Notes: generated from the sequence alone by a model not told the origin. Numbered from the stretch's first letter, positions 8,655 through 17,416 are shown. The stretch is DNA of 40,384 nucleotides from CAZHRC01 sp964533865 (GCA_964533865.1 CAZHRC010000020.1:1-40384), one strand, 5' to 3'. Made by a program: numbers and translations.

Positions 8655-8694
8655 AGCTGTGCGGGGAAGTAGTCTCCCGGCACAGCTTTTTTTG
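8655..8694 (+). terminator. Rho-independent terminator after the CWB2 gene
   Basis: Stem AGCTGTGC/GCACAGCT (8655-8662 with 8680-8687), extended inward by GGGA/TCCC after one G-G mismatch, followed by seven Ts. It ends the CWB2 transcript just before the second IS remnant. Confidence 0.9.
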
Positions 8695-8711
8695 CTTGTT
8701 TGTCTAATTTT

Positions 8712-9214
8712 GGCTCTTTGTCAAATCGTGTTGGTTGAGGATAGAATATCGGAATAGGTTCTTAAAGGCGTTGATTTGTTAGTTGTCGTCTATGTGTCCG
8801 TGCCATGATCTGTTTACGTCAGATGGGTGAGGTTTCTAACGCGGAAAAAGCTGAGCTATCTAAAAAACTATGCGCTTATGCACTTTGATGAAAGGGTTCG
8901 ATCTTTCAAGACTACCCGCTGAAATAGCTTGAAGCAGTGTATACTCACATCGTCAGAGTAATCGGTCGTGGTTGTCTTCGTTACGTTCATGACACCACTA
9001 ATGTTGGTTTTAAAAACCTCTAAATGTACCAGAAATCTTTTCATCGCTCCGATTCGGATCTCAATCATCGCCAGCTTCAATAACTGAGCCAAAAGATGCT
9101 AAGGGCATCACCAAAATACAAAGCTGATTAGGAACGTATGTCTTTCTTTTTGCCATAAAATTTTGAGCCAGACAGTTATGTTTTATGACTTCTAACACGA
9201 TTTATGATAGAGCC
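8712..9214. mobile_element. Degenerate insertion-sequence remnant, copy 2, with both ends
   Basis: The left end (8712-8746) is identical to the start of copy 1. The right end at 9194-9214 is, on the opposite strand, GGCTCTATCATAAATCGTG, an imperfect inverted copy of the left end GGCTCTTTGTCAAATCGTG, so about 503 bases lie between recognisable termini. The interior is partly homologous to copy 1 and carries only a broken minus-strand reading frame (74 codons at 8868-9092). This is an internally deleted, inactive element or a MITE-like derivative. The ISL3 family is a tentative assignment. No clear target duplication could be seen by eye. Confidence 0.62.
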
Positions 9215-9391
9215 TTTTAGAGTTCAATCAACTCATGTGAGGATGATATTCTAATCGAGCAAAATTCGAGGGTGTTATCAAAATAGAATCGTACAGCAGC
9301 TTGAGTGTGGAGATCGAAGAAAAAGCGATAAAAAAGATTGGCAATAGGGTATCATTATTAGGAGTGATTTTTTATCAGCGGGAGGTAAACG

Positions 9392-10100
9392 ATGAGAATT
9401 GCCATTTGCGATGACGATCGCGTATTAGCGGGACAGCTTGAAATGATGATCCTCGAAGCTCAGTCAACGTTACATGATAAATTAGAAGTGGATGTTTTTT
9501 ATACCGGAGAGGATTTGATGGCGTTATTGACGCGTCGGTCAATCTACGACGTGATCCTATTAGATATAGAACTGGAATCGATGCTCGGTGTTGAAATTGC
9601 ACAGTGGGTGCGAGAGGGACTCGAGGATCACCTACCAAAATCGCTTTTGTGTCCTCTCACACCTCCTATGCGATGGCATTATTCGACGTTCAACCCTTTG
9701 AGTTTATCCGAAAGCCATTGCAAAAGGAACAAGTGTGGCGGATGCTTAAAAGAGCCGAAAAAGCAACGGCTGTAGCCGTGGCGACATTTGATTGTACGAG
9801 TGCAGGGGAAAATTTTCGGATTCCCACAAGGGATATGATGTATCTCACCGTTGAGGGAAATTATCTGCGCATTCAATGTACCAATGGCGAACGTGTGTGT
9901 CGGTGTTCTTTAAAAGAGGCGATGAATCAGCTCCCGATCACTTATTTATTCAAATCAATCGTCGCCAAATCGTAAACCTTAACTACGTGGACAAAGCGAC
10001 CCATGATGCGTGTAGACTGATCGACGGCGAGGTGTTAGACATTAGTCGAAGGCGAAAGTGGGAAGTATTGCGTCTTATCAACAAAAGCACAACCAAATGA
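9392..10100 (+). pseudogene. LytTR-family response regulator, two frameshifts
   Basis: An AgrA/LytR-type regulator in three reading frames. The receiver begins MRIAICDDDRVLAG (acidic pocket DDD) and contains the phosphoacceptor strand VILLDIELES. A frameshift near 9630-9645 moves to a frame reading TKIAFVSSHTSYAMALFDVQ and PFEFIRKPL (with the conserved receiver Lys). A second near 9935-9942 moves to DHLFIQINRRQIVNLNYVDKA, the LytTR DNA-binding core. Joined, the product would be about 235 residues, normal for the family. GGGAGG precedes the ATG. Its kinase partner at 14319-15667 is also broken, so decay is more likely than isolated sequencing errors, though errors are not excluded. Probable former target: the boxes at 10199-10228. 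Confidence 0.88.
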
Positions 10101-10198
10101 CAGATGAATTATCGGAAAGAAGAAAGCATTGCGATTCGTAATAAGCGAACTCGAGATATCAAGAAGTCTCACTTGTCACCCATAATGAGATCCAACTT

Positions 10199-10228
10199 AC
10201 CGTTCATCACAGAATTCTCACCGTTCGT
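10199..10228 (+). promoter_or_regulatory. Pair of LytTR boxes upstream of the lipoprotein/ABC operon
   Basis: Two 9-bp direct repeats, ACCGTTCAT (10199-10207) and ACCGTTCGT (10220-10228), lie 21 bases apart, two helical turns. Each fits the published LytTR consensus [TA][AC][CA]GTTN[AG][TG]. The similarity extends beyond the boxes (TCATCACAG and TCGTCACAG). An AT-rich candidate -10 (TAATTTATAT, about 10249-10258) lies about 20 bases downstream, the expected geometry for activation. The rest of 10101-10404 shows no gene. Confidence 0.72.
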
Positions 10229-10404
10229 CACAGGTTTCGGCACTAGGGTAATTTATATGGTAAATTACAAGAAAGAGCGATGTCAGCTGCAGCGATGAGG
10301 CTTTATCCCATAAAGGTATATTGATTTTCAACGGCAAGGAAACCATCTTAAGCAGGTTTCTCGAAAAATGCGCTGATAAAGGAGAGGTAATCAAAGGAAG
10401 AGCT

Positions 10405-11349
10405 GTGAAAAAAATATTAACGGTGGGTTTAGTTCTGGTGATCGGATTGACGGGGTGCAGGAACACAAAGGCAACAGACAAGGTTGAGCTGAGAGATATA
10501 AAGTTGGTGATGTCGAGACATTACAAGACCAAAGAAATCGATATTGACGACTTAGGACTTAAAACCGTCTCGGGTATGACTTATGCTGAGGATGGGAAAC
10601 TCTATCTCATTGACCCAGACAAAGGAGAACTTCTGTCTTTTGAAGCGGACTTGACGGGTAAAACCGTGTTACCATTGCAATTGATAAAACCATTTTTGGT
10701 CAAAGGGTATCATTCATCGTTGTATGTGATTGATGAAGGGGCGGGGCAGTTGGTTCAAAGTGATCTTAATGGTAATAGAATAAAAGCATACGAGTTGCCG
10801 ACAATTCCACATGGATCAAAATATACCGATGTCGTTCTTCTCGACGATACGATTTATTTTGCAATAACAAGCGCCGAAAAAGAAGTGGGAACGCTATACC
10901 AGCTTGATCGAGCGAGTGGGGAGATTGAATTATTTGGGGAAGGTTATAGTGGCTATCTAGATAAAAAAGGGGAGACAGTCTATTTTACCAATACCTTGGT
11001 CGTAGCGCCGGATGAAAAGCAAGGAATGTTTGGAAGGGAATTTACGGATGCTTTTATTGGGGGTGAAAACGCACTTTTTGAAATAAACGGCACATCTCTC
11101 CAAGTGAAGATGCCCTATGTCGCAAAAACCTATACGGCGGACTTTATTATGGAAGACGATCATGTGATAACCTATGCTGGTGGTTACTCGACGTTGGATA
11201 AATACGATTACAACGGAAAGTATCTTGAATCCTTAGGTAAATTCGATGCGGCCAGTATCCACATGCAATTGGAAAAAGTGGGCGATAACTACTTAGTACT
11301 CCTTATGGAAGATAAGGGAAACCGGCTGTTTCAGGTGGTTAAGAAATGA
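10405..11349 (+). CDS. Lipoprotein of an ABC/FtsX module, function unknown
   Basis: A 314-residue lipoprotein starting at GTG 10405 (AAGGAAG just upstream). MKKILTVGLVLVIGLTGC is a signal peptide with lipobox LTGC and acylated Cys at position 18. The mature part is rich in short beta-strand blocks of the kind MTYAEDGKLYLIDPDKGEL, SSLYVIDEGAGQLVQSDLNG and VYFTNTLVVAP, which suggests a beta-propeller-like fold; this is a structural guess without a recognised family. It is the first gene after the LytTR boxes, and its TGA overlaps the ATG of the first permease, so it is likely an extracellular partner of the ABC transporter. An upstream in-frame ATG at 10321 would bury the lipobox and is rejected. 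Confidence 0.75.
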   Translation: MKKILTVGLVLVIGLTGCRNTKATDKVELRDIKLVMSRHYKTKEIDIDDLGLKTVSGMTYAEDGKLYLIDPDKGELLSFEADLTGKTVLPLQLIKPFLVKGYHSSLYVIDEGAGQLVQSDLNGNRIKAYELPTIPHGSKYTDVVLLDDTIYFAITSAEKEVGTLYQLDRASGEIELFGEGYSGYLDKKGETVYFTNTLVVAPDEKQGMFGREFTDAFIGGENALFEINGTSLQVKMPYVAKTYTADFIMEDDHVITYAGGYSTLDKYDYNGKYLESLGKFDAASIHMQLEKVGDNYLVLLMEDKGNRLFQVVKK

Positions 11350-12389
11350 CCTTATGGTATAGCTTAGGGGTGAAGCGACGAGAAATGCTGTATCGTTTTC
11401 CATTTACGGCTGTTTCCGTCGCTTCTTTGGCTTTGGGATTTCTATTTATCATCGTTTTTACGGCGAAAATCGGAAGTGTAGACCGTCGGATCGTCAATCT
11501 GTTGGAGAGCAATAAGAACCCGGAAGCGACGGTTTACCAGTTAAAAGAGCTTAGTGATAGCAAACCAATCGGCAGATCGAGCCAGTCGATAAACGCCTAT
11601 GTCTATGTGGATGTCGACGGGTCGAAGTCAAAGGAATTGGCGGTGTTTGTCGATGAGCGTTTTACGGATTATGTCGGCATCAGTGGCGTCTCTTCCGATG
11701 CCTTTCACACCTTCGTCGAAAGTGCGGATCAAGTGATGATGGATAGTCACTTGGCGCGACAATACGACGTCGTCTCGGGGGATCGTATGGTATTGGAAGG
11801 GGAAGTTTTTCACGTGTTCGCCGTGGTCGATTTCGAGTACCTCGAAGGGAGCTTCATCCTTAGTACAAAGAACACTGATCTGGTTGCGCGCCTAGCCTAT
11901 CCTAGAGTCACCGTGTACACTCAGGGAGACCTGATACATCCCAAATCGACCATCGAAAACCGTCAGCGCCTCGGAGATAAGATCGCTGGGGAGGTGGCTA
12001 GTCTTGAGCGTTTTAAAGATTTTATGCGAGTGTTTGCGCTGATTTTCATCGTGCTATCGGTATTGAATTGTTACTTGATTTTCTGGGCGAGGATGGCACA
12101 AGAAGTCAGAAATCGCATGATTAAACGCTTGCAAGGGCAGCGAAGGGCCCATATTTTTTTAGAGATCTTGATTGAAAACACCGTGCTCTCTGGATTGGCT
12201 TTTCATATGAGTTGGTTGATGTTGAATCGATGGGATCGGTGGTTGCCCACATTTTTTTATGAGCGTTGGACGGGCGCGGTGTACGGTATAAGCCTTGGGA
12301 TCGCTCTGGGCATTGGGGTGCTCTATTCTCTGTTTCAGTATGCTAGGATCCAGAAAGCATCGATGATTAAACAAATCAGGGAGTCGTGA
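11346..12389 (+). CDS. FtsX-like ABC transporter permease, first
   Basis: A 347-residue membrane protein with the MacB/FtsX layout: one N-terminal transmembrane helix (about residues 17-38, SVASLALGFLFIIVF), a large external domain (about 40-225), then three C-terminal helices (about 228-248, 273-292 and 310-333). The external part has the MacB_PCD-type feel (DSHLARQYDVVSGDRMVLEG, a phrase typical of periplasmic core domains). It starts by ATGA overlap with the lipoprotein and ends one base before the second permease. Proteins of this type couple ATP hydrolysis to extracellular mechanical work or substrate expulsion (peptides, lipoproteins, antimicrobials). The substrate is unknown. Confidence 0.78.
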   Translation: MTLWYSLGVKRREMLYRFPFTAVSVASLALGFLFIIVFTAKIGSVDRRIVNLLESNKNPEATVYQLKELSDSKPIGRSSQSINAYVYVDVDGSKSKELAVFVDERFTDYVGISGVSSDAFHTFVESADQVMMDSHLARQYDVVSGDRMVLEGEVFHVFAVVDFEYLEGSFILSTKNTDLVARLAYPRVTVYTQGDLIHPKSTIENRQRLGDKIAGEVASLERFKDFMRVFALIFIVLSVLNCYLIFWARMAQEVRNRMIKRLQGQRRAHIFLEILIENTVLSGLAFHMSWLMLNRWDRWLPTFFYERWTGAVYGISLGIALGIGVLYSLFQYARIQKASMIKQIRES

Positions 12390-12390
12390 T

Positions 12391-13559
12391 ATGGAAAAAG
12401 CAAGATATCATTTAACCATTATTGGTCAGCGATTGAAGCAATACGGTGTGTTTTATGGATTAATCGCATTGGAATTGACCATTTGCTTTACCATCGTGTT
12501 TTGTGGCATCAACGAGAGCCACTCATGGAATGAACGTGAAAAGATGCTGCGCATGGAAAATGAAAGAGGGCTACACTCAGTGGAGGTCGCAAATATCCGT
12601 CATTTTCTCGATGCTAATCGGGAGGTTGATCAGACGCTGGCGTCCACATCAGGCCCCTACCTCTACGGGCAGCAGTATACCGTAGATGGGATGAACCCCT
12701 CCGGTGGTTTTTTACAATTTGAATTGATCCTCGCCAATCAGCTATTTTTCAAAACCTATCTAAATATGGAATCGCCCGATCCGACCTTGGTCTATATGAC
12801 ACAAGAGATGCGGTCTGTCCTTGAAAAAGCATCGGGTCCCACATTGTTAGAAGACGTTGCGATCGGTTCGGATTATTTGGTCATCAAAGGAAAGAACGTG
12901 AATTTTGCGACGTTGAAGGATGGCTATGAAGCGATCCCCAATGGCTTGGGTTATGAGGAAGATATCGACTCCCAGAAAGCGGTTTTCCTCTATATAGAAG
13001 AAGATCATTCGTTTCTTAATAACCCGAGATGGGCGCTGCTCAAGTACTGGGATCCCGATGGGAGCCAAGCCAGAGAAAGCAATGGATGGAAAAGTTGACA
13101 AGTGCTTTTCCGGATGACGAATTTCGTTGGGTGGATTATCACGCTGAGTTGGAGCGAGGAGGGAATCAGCTCAATGCGGCGGTTCGTATATTTGGTTGGG
13201 CGGGGATGGTGGCGCTGATTATCATTTGCTGTGGCACCCTCGGTATTGCGCTGGTCTTTATGGAAAAGCGGAAAAAAGAATTTGCCATCCATTATCTCAA
13301 CGGACTGAGCATTCGCGGAATAAAACGCCAGGTTTACCTCGAGTTTGCCATCGTATACCTCATCGGCTACGTCACTGCTTCAGCGGCGGCTTTTCTCGTG
13401 CAACCCCTCGTCTCCAGTATCTATTACCCCATCGCCATGCACTGGCAGTCGGTGGCGATACTTTTCGCTGTAGCGACGGTGGTACCATTGATGATCAGTC
13501 TGTTATCGATGGGGACCTTATCAGAAAATCGCGCCCAACTTTGGATTCATCAGCGCTAG
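12391..13559 (+). pseudogene. FtsX-like ABC transporter permease, second, frameshifted
   Basis: The 5' part (12391-13098) encodes an N-terminal transmembrane helix (GVFYGLIALELTICFTIVF) and most of an external domain. The 3' part continues in another frame (SQRKQWMEKLTSAFPDDEF) and encodes three hydrophobic segments (for example GMVALIIICCGTLGIALVF) and a tail ending LWIHQR. Joining the two, with a single-base shift between about 13029 and 13098, gives a permease of about 389 residues matching the first permease in layout. The 3' fragment has no good start or ribosome-binding site. It may be a true mutation or a sequence error; the neighbouring regulator genes are also broken. Confidence 0.82.
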
Positions 13560-13570
13560 AAAGGAAAATT

Positions 13571-14254
13571 ATGAAACAACAGATCATTCAACTGATAAAC
13601 ATTTCTCGCCAATACGTCGATGGGAGGAGTTATCATGTGGTGTTAGACGACCTGTCCCTCACCGTGAGCCAAGGGGAGATGGTGGCGATAGTCGGCAAGT
13701 TTGGCTCGGGGAAGAGTACATTGCTCAACATTTTGTCCTTGTTGGACACAGACTACTCGGGAGACTACATCCTCGATGGAGCAAACGTCGGTGGTCTATC
13801 GAGCAAATGTGGATTTGACCTTCGCTCAGAAAAAATCGGTTATATTTTTCAAGCCTTTAATCTCATTGGCGAGCTCAACGCCGTGGAAAATGCGGAGATG
13901 CCCATCGGCTACCTAGGGGTACCTAAGAAAAAGAGACGACAAATCGCGTTGAACTGCTTGGAACAAGTGGGGTTAAAAGACCATGTAAAAAAACACCCCC
14001 ACCAACTTTCAGGCGGTGAACAACAGCGGGTCGCCATCGCTAGAGCCCTGACCAAGTCTCCAGCGGTCATCCTCGCCGACGAGCCGACGGGAAACTTGGA
14101 CGTCCAGACCGCAGAGTCCATATTGGATGTGCTGACTGAGCTCAATGCCAAAGGAACGACCATTATCTTAGTCACCCACGACCCAGATGTGGCAAAACGT
14201 TGTAGTGTCGTCTACGAATTGAAGGAGGGAAGGCTCTATGACCAGAAAGGCTAA
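13571..14254 (+). CDS. ABC transporter ATP-binding protein, MacB/LolD type
   Basis: A 227-residue ATPase. Walker A is GKFGSGKST (with Lys where many have Pro or Asn), Q-loop FQAFNLIGELNAVENAEMP, signature LSGGEQQRVAIARAL, Walker B VILADEPTGNLD and switch His in LVTHDPDVA. The FQ.FNL and DEPTGNLD forms are typical of the MacB/LolD/FtsE group that partners FtsX-like permeases. ATG 13571 with AAGGAAAA upstream is chosen; the frame is open further upstream but that part only overlaps the permease in another frame. It is intact although both regulators and one permease are damaged. Its 3' end overlaps a small membrane-peptide gene by 17 bases. Confidence 0.9.
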   Translation: MKQQIIQLINISRQYVDGRSYHVVLDDLSLTVSQGEMVAIVGKFGSGKSTLLNILSLLDTDYSGDYILDGANVGGLSSKCGFDLRSEKIGYIFQAFNLIGELNAVENAEMPIGYLGVPKKKRRQIALNCLEQVGLKDHVKKHPHQLSGGEQQRVAIARALTKSPAVILADEPTGNLDVQTAESILDVLTELNAKGTTIILVTHDPDVAKRCSVVYELKEGRLYDQKG

Positions 14255-14318
14255 AGGACGTGTGATGGCTTTCTTTGCCATTGCAGTTCTCGTTGGCTTT
14301 TTGTTCATGCAACGGTGA
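14238..14318 (+). CDS. 26-residue single-span membrane peptide
   Basis: ATG 14238 is preceded by a strong GAAGGAGGGA (14221-14230). The product is MTRKAKGRVMAFFAIAVLVG followed by FLFMQR: a basic N-terminus, then one hydrophobic helix and a short basic end. It overlaps the ATPase gene and ends immediately before the GTG of the histidine kinase, so it is placed between effector transporter and sensor. It could be a small transporter subunit, a signal peptide-like pheromone precursor, or only a coupling ORF for kinase translation. It lacks the acidic C-terminus and Cys of AgrD precursors. Confidence 0.5.
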   Translation: MTRKAKGRVMAFFAIAVLVGFLFMQR

Positions 14319-15667
14319 GTGATCACCGAGTTAAAAGAGATCAATTTAAGGGAAATAGTTAAAGATTTTAGCGTGAGTTATTGGAGGGGTAAAGAGATGC
14401 TCGACGGGATCACGGTAGCGACGATGGCAATGAATGTTATTGGCTCCTATATTATCTACAAGGCAATGGGTCTATTTTTCTCCGAACGCCAAACATCTCG
14501 GGTGGTGGAAGTTGGAAGTTATGTCCTTCAGTATGTGATCTATCACCTTTTGATTTGTAGAGTGGGCATACTTGGACTAATGATTATCGCACACTTGGTG
14601 AGCTTTTTTCTCATTACGTTGAATTACGAAAGTAGCATGAGGAAACGGTGTATTGCATCGGTGTCGATTTTCGTGATGTTGATGATCACAGAGCTTTTAT
14701 CTGCAACTGTGTTTGATCAATGGTATTCCCGTGTCGTACGTCGACACGAGGCTTCTTTGTTGTTGAGTGTCGTGATTATGCATCTGTTGTCCTATGTCAT
14801 TGTGATGAGTCTGAGCTAGTACAAAGACATTAAAGATAATAAACAGTTGCCCCGAGCCTATTGGTGGGGTTTGTTTATACTACCGATGATGAGCCTATTG
14901 ATGCTTTTCATCTCCTTCTCATCACAACAGATGAGTTTTGAATGGATGGCGATTCAAATGGGGTTGGTGCTGCTGATGAATGTCGTCGTTTTTTCCCTTT
15001 ACGACAATCTCATCAAAACGCTACAGGAAAATATGGAAAGCAAAATGATCATAGCTCAAAATCGCCATTATCAAAATGAATGAGAGATCATTCAACGATC
15101 GACACAGAAAGTGAGAGCGTTGAAGCATGACATGAAAAATCATCTGATGGCAATGGATCAATATGATCATGCTAGTGGGAGAGAAAGGTATCGGGAGCAA
15201 CTTTTAGAGTCCTTAGAAGACCACGAATATTGTCGCACGGGAAATTTTGAAATCGATAGTGTGATCAACTACAAATGGAAAACATGAAGACAGAAAGGGT
15301 GAATCGCTATTTTGAAGCTGCGATTCCTGAGAATCTGGAACTTCCACCTCTATTGATGACCAGCGTCTTGACCAATTTACTAGATAATGCTGATGAGGCA
15401 TTATCCCGAGTGAATGGGGATCGTGAACTCTCGATTCGGATGTTTTATGCCAAAAACGTTTTAGCGATCACAATCGAAAACACTTTTGATGGGGTGCTGT
15501 TGAAAACGGGCGCAGGTATTCAAACGAGAAAAAGAGATGATGAAAACCATGGGATAGGCTTAAAAAATGTAGAAACTCAAATCAATGAACAGGGTGGAGA
15601 GTTGGAGATTGAAATAATAGGAACGGTTTTTGCTGCGACGGTACGACTCTATGTTCAGAAATGGTGA
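14319..15667 (+). pseudogene. GHKL (AgrC-like) sensor histidine kinase, multiply disrupted
   Basis: It starts at GTG 14319 directly after the small peptide's stop. The N-terminal part is a series of hydrophobic helices, as in AgrC-type receptors. An in-frame TAG (14817-14819) and an in-frame TGA (15081-15083) interrupt it, and a frameshift occurs near 15270-15285. After the second stop the frame reads RALKHDMKNHLMAM, the H-box with the phosphoacceptor His. The last frame carries the N-box LTNLLDNADEAL and G-box NHGIGLKNVETQINEQGG of the GHKL ATPase. The full-length product would have been near 449 residues. It is the natural partner of the broken LytTR regulator at 9392-10100. Confidence 0.9.
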
Positions 15668-16420
15668 TTCATTCTATTATCCGAATAATTGCAACGCTTA
15701 TCAGGTAGAATAGCATAGTCTGATATCGTGACGCTTCGCCCTTATGATAGGAGTCGATTCATAAATAAATTGTTTTGGAAGTTATAAAACATAATGATCT
15801 GGTCAGATTTTTTGTAAAAAGAAAGATAAGAGTTCCTTAAAAAGAAATAGGCTAAGGAAAATGGAGTTGGAGACGGTGCATTTCTCGTATGGGGAGCATA
15901 TGCCACCTTCGAATCAAAGGAAACAAGGTTTCAAATCCACCTTGTGGCATCGGATTATTTGTTGGGGTAAACAGTCTTTGAATCCGTTCTATAAGTCCTT
16001 AAAAAAATATATATTGCGAATGCAGGTGCTGTAGAGCTCATCTGTGATTTTCGTTGATCAACTCTCACAAGAACACCTCTCGGAGTGTGCTGCGCATGTC
16101 AAGAGGCTTCGGCAGTGAAGGTTAAGGTCTTATTAGCCGTACGAGGAGTGAGGTTCGTCAGGCTCCATCCCTGAGGGAGCTGGCTTGGCGATCTTTGCAG
16201 GGTCTGAGGGAGGGGTTACTTTCCATCGTCTTTCTGCGCGGAGGTACTGTTCCTTTGGAGCAGAGATATTGGTATAGCTGGCCTGGTGGTATGGGAGACC
16301 TTTGATATCCTATACCATGGGGTTCGGGGATGATGTAAGGTTAATTTAATGCTCTCCAGCCAAAGGGAGTTCTTTTTTGAATCTACCGGCAATTTATTCT
16401 CAACCAACAAGAATTAAAAG
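15668..16420. other. Gene-free stretch with several hairpins
   Basis: About 750 bases without a credible reading frame. It contains an inverted repeat ATGCCAC/GTGGCAT (15900-15950) with a nested CAAGG/CCTTG hairpin, a GGCTCC...GAGGGAGC element (16161-16212), and a long-range fold in which CCTTTGGAG (about 16252) can pair with CTCCA-gcc-AAAGG (about 16353) around GGTATAG/CTATACC. It ends with a CTCTC/GGGAG hairpin and TTCTTTTTT (16351-16376). I looked for tmRNA, RNase P RNA and SRP RNA core motifs and did not see them. It may be an unrecognised structured RNA or decayed mobile DNA. Confidence 0.4.
16161..16212. repeat. GGCTCC/GGGAGC repeat-like element
   Basis: GGCTCCATCCCTGAGGGAGC (16161-16180) forms a short hairpin and is followed about 20 bases later by GGTCTGAGGGAGGGG. 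The order 'GGCTCC..TGAGGGAGC...TGAGGGAG' resembles short palindromic repeats scattered between genes in many Clostridia. Only one copy is in the window, so repetitive status is inferred from memory. Confidence 0.35.
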
Positions 16421-16423
16421 CAC

Positions 16424-16457
16424 CTAAAAAAACGGCGTGGATGATCCACGCCGTTTC
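16424..16457 (-). terminator. Rho-independent terminator of the SDR gene
   Basis: A perfect 12-bp stem (16430-16441 with 16445-16456) around a 3-base loop, with a run of As on the + strand at 16426-16432, i.e. Ts on the minus strand after the stem. It lies 15 bases beyond the SDR stop. Confidence 0.92.
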
Positions 16458-16471
16458 GTTATTGATTTGGA

Positions 16472-17215
16472 TTAGCAGTCTACGCCGCCGTCTACGCGCA
16501 AGAGTTGTCCGGTGACAAATGAGGAATCGTCTGTGGCAAAAAACAATGCTGCCGTGCCGATTTCTCTGCCTTGTCCCGCCCTTTTGAGTGGGGACATGAC
16601 TTTCATTGGCTCGATTGCCGCTTCTCCTCCGACGCTTTCGAGCATGGCGGTGACGATGGCACCTGGCAAGATAGCGTTGACCCGGATTTCGGGGCCGAGT
16701 TCCCGAGCGAGGGCTTTGGTGAGGCCGTTCATCGCGTGTTTGGTGGTGCAGTAGGCGGATGCGCCCCATCGCGCCGAGGTGCCCGCGACAGAACTGGTGT
16801 TGATGATGACCCCTTTGCCTTTGGCTTTCATAATTGGTGCGACTTTTTTAGAGAGGATTAAGGCGGATGTGACGTTGACTTGCATGACTTTGTCCCATTC
16901 CTCTAAGGAAACGTCTAACGAGTTAGGTAGGCTGAGTAGCCCTGCGTTGTTGAAAAGGATATCGACGGTGCCAAAGGCTTCGACTGTGCGATCGACGATG
17001 GCATCTAGTGCGTTTCGATCGGACATATCGGCGATGACGTAACCCGCTTCGCCGCCTTTTGCGACGATATTATCGACCACTTCCTTTGCGCGCGCTTCAT
17101 TGCGCCCGATGACCATGACTTTCGCGCCTTCTTCTGCAAAGACGTAGGCGGTTTCTCTTCCCATCCCTGAGGTAGCTCCAGTGATAATAGCAACTTTTCC
17201 TTTTAGTCTGTCCAT
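16472..17215 (-). CDS. Short-chain dehydrogenase/reductase (SDR), classical type
   Basis: A 247-residue classical SDR with the NAD(P)-binding motif TGATSGMG (12-19), NNAG (89-92), active-site Ser at 141-142 and catalytic Tyr155/Lys159 (YCTTK). The C-terminus GQLLRVDGGVDC is the usual family ending. Arg38 in VIGRNEAR is compatible with NADP preference but this is weak evidence. It resembles FabG-like and glucose-1-dehydrogenase-like oxidoreductases; the substrate cannot be read from sequence. ATG 17215 is chosen because AGGAGG lies five bases upstream; an in-frame ATG at 17248 is upstream of that site. It is monocistronic, with its own terminator and a duplicated promoter. Confidence 0.9.
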   Translation of the reverse strand: MDRLKGKVAIITGATSGMGRETAYVFAEEGAKVMVIGRNEARAKEVVDNIVAKGGEAGYVIADMSDRNALDAIVDRTVEAFGTVDILFNNAGLLSLPNSLDVSLEEWDKVMQVNVTSALILSKKVAPIMKAKGKGVIINTSSVAGTSARWGASAYCTTKHAMNGLTKALARELGPEIRVNAILPGAIVTAMLESVGGEAAIEPMKVMSPLKRAGQGREIGTAALFFATDDSSFVTGQLLRVDGGVDC

Positions 17216-17267
17216 AACATCCTCCTGTAAATCGTTTTCAAGATTCATACTATCGGTGTACGTTTAT

Positions 17268-17324
17268 AGTTTATCATGTATAAGCAACGTTGTCTAGTCT
17301 ATCATGTATAAGCAACGTTGTCAT
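17268..17324 (-). promoter_or_regulatory. Tandemly duplicated promoter of the SDR gene
   Basis: A 23-base sequence occurs twice as a direct repeat (17272-17294 and 17300-17322, period 28). On the minus strand each unit supplies a promoter: ATGACA-N17-TAGACT (distal, 17324-17296) and TAGACA-N17-TAAACT (proximal, 17296-17268). The proximal -35 abuts the distal -10. Both spacers are identical and contain the palindrome CAACGTTG, which might also be a regulator half-site. Confidence 0.6.
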
Positions 17325-17379
17325 GGTGGGATGTCCCAAAAGAAAAGGCGGATATCAAAGTGCTTTTGTGAGATGCTCT

Positions 17380-17412
17380 AAAAATACCGACGCCACGAGG
17401 TGGCGTCGGTAT
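17380..17412 (-). terminator. Rho-independent terminator of malQ-glgP
   Basis: A 13-bp perfect stem (17384-17396 with 17400-17412) with a 3-base loop, followed on the minus strand by TTTT. It is five bases past the glgP stop. Confidence 0.92.
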
Positions 17413-17416
17413 CATT

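Noticed and set aside
14238..14318. AgrD-type autoinducer precursor
   Set aside because: The peptide has no conserved Cys/Ser thiolactone core or acidic C-terminal tail and there is no agrB; it is kept only as a small membrane peptide.
15668..16420. tmRNA, RNase P RNA, SRP RNA or group II intron
   Set aside because: The conserved core motifs of these RNAs were not found, and no intron-encoded protein is present.
17272..17322. Direct repeats that could be a CRISPR or iteron array
   Set aside because: There are only two units with a 5-base spacer, and they fit a duplicated promoter.
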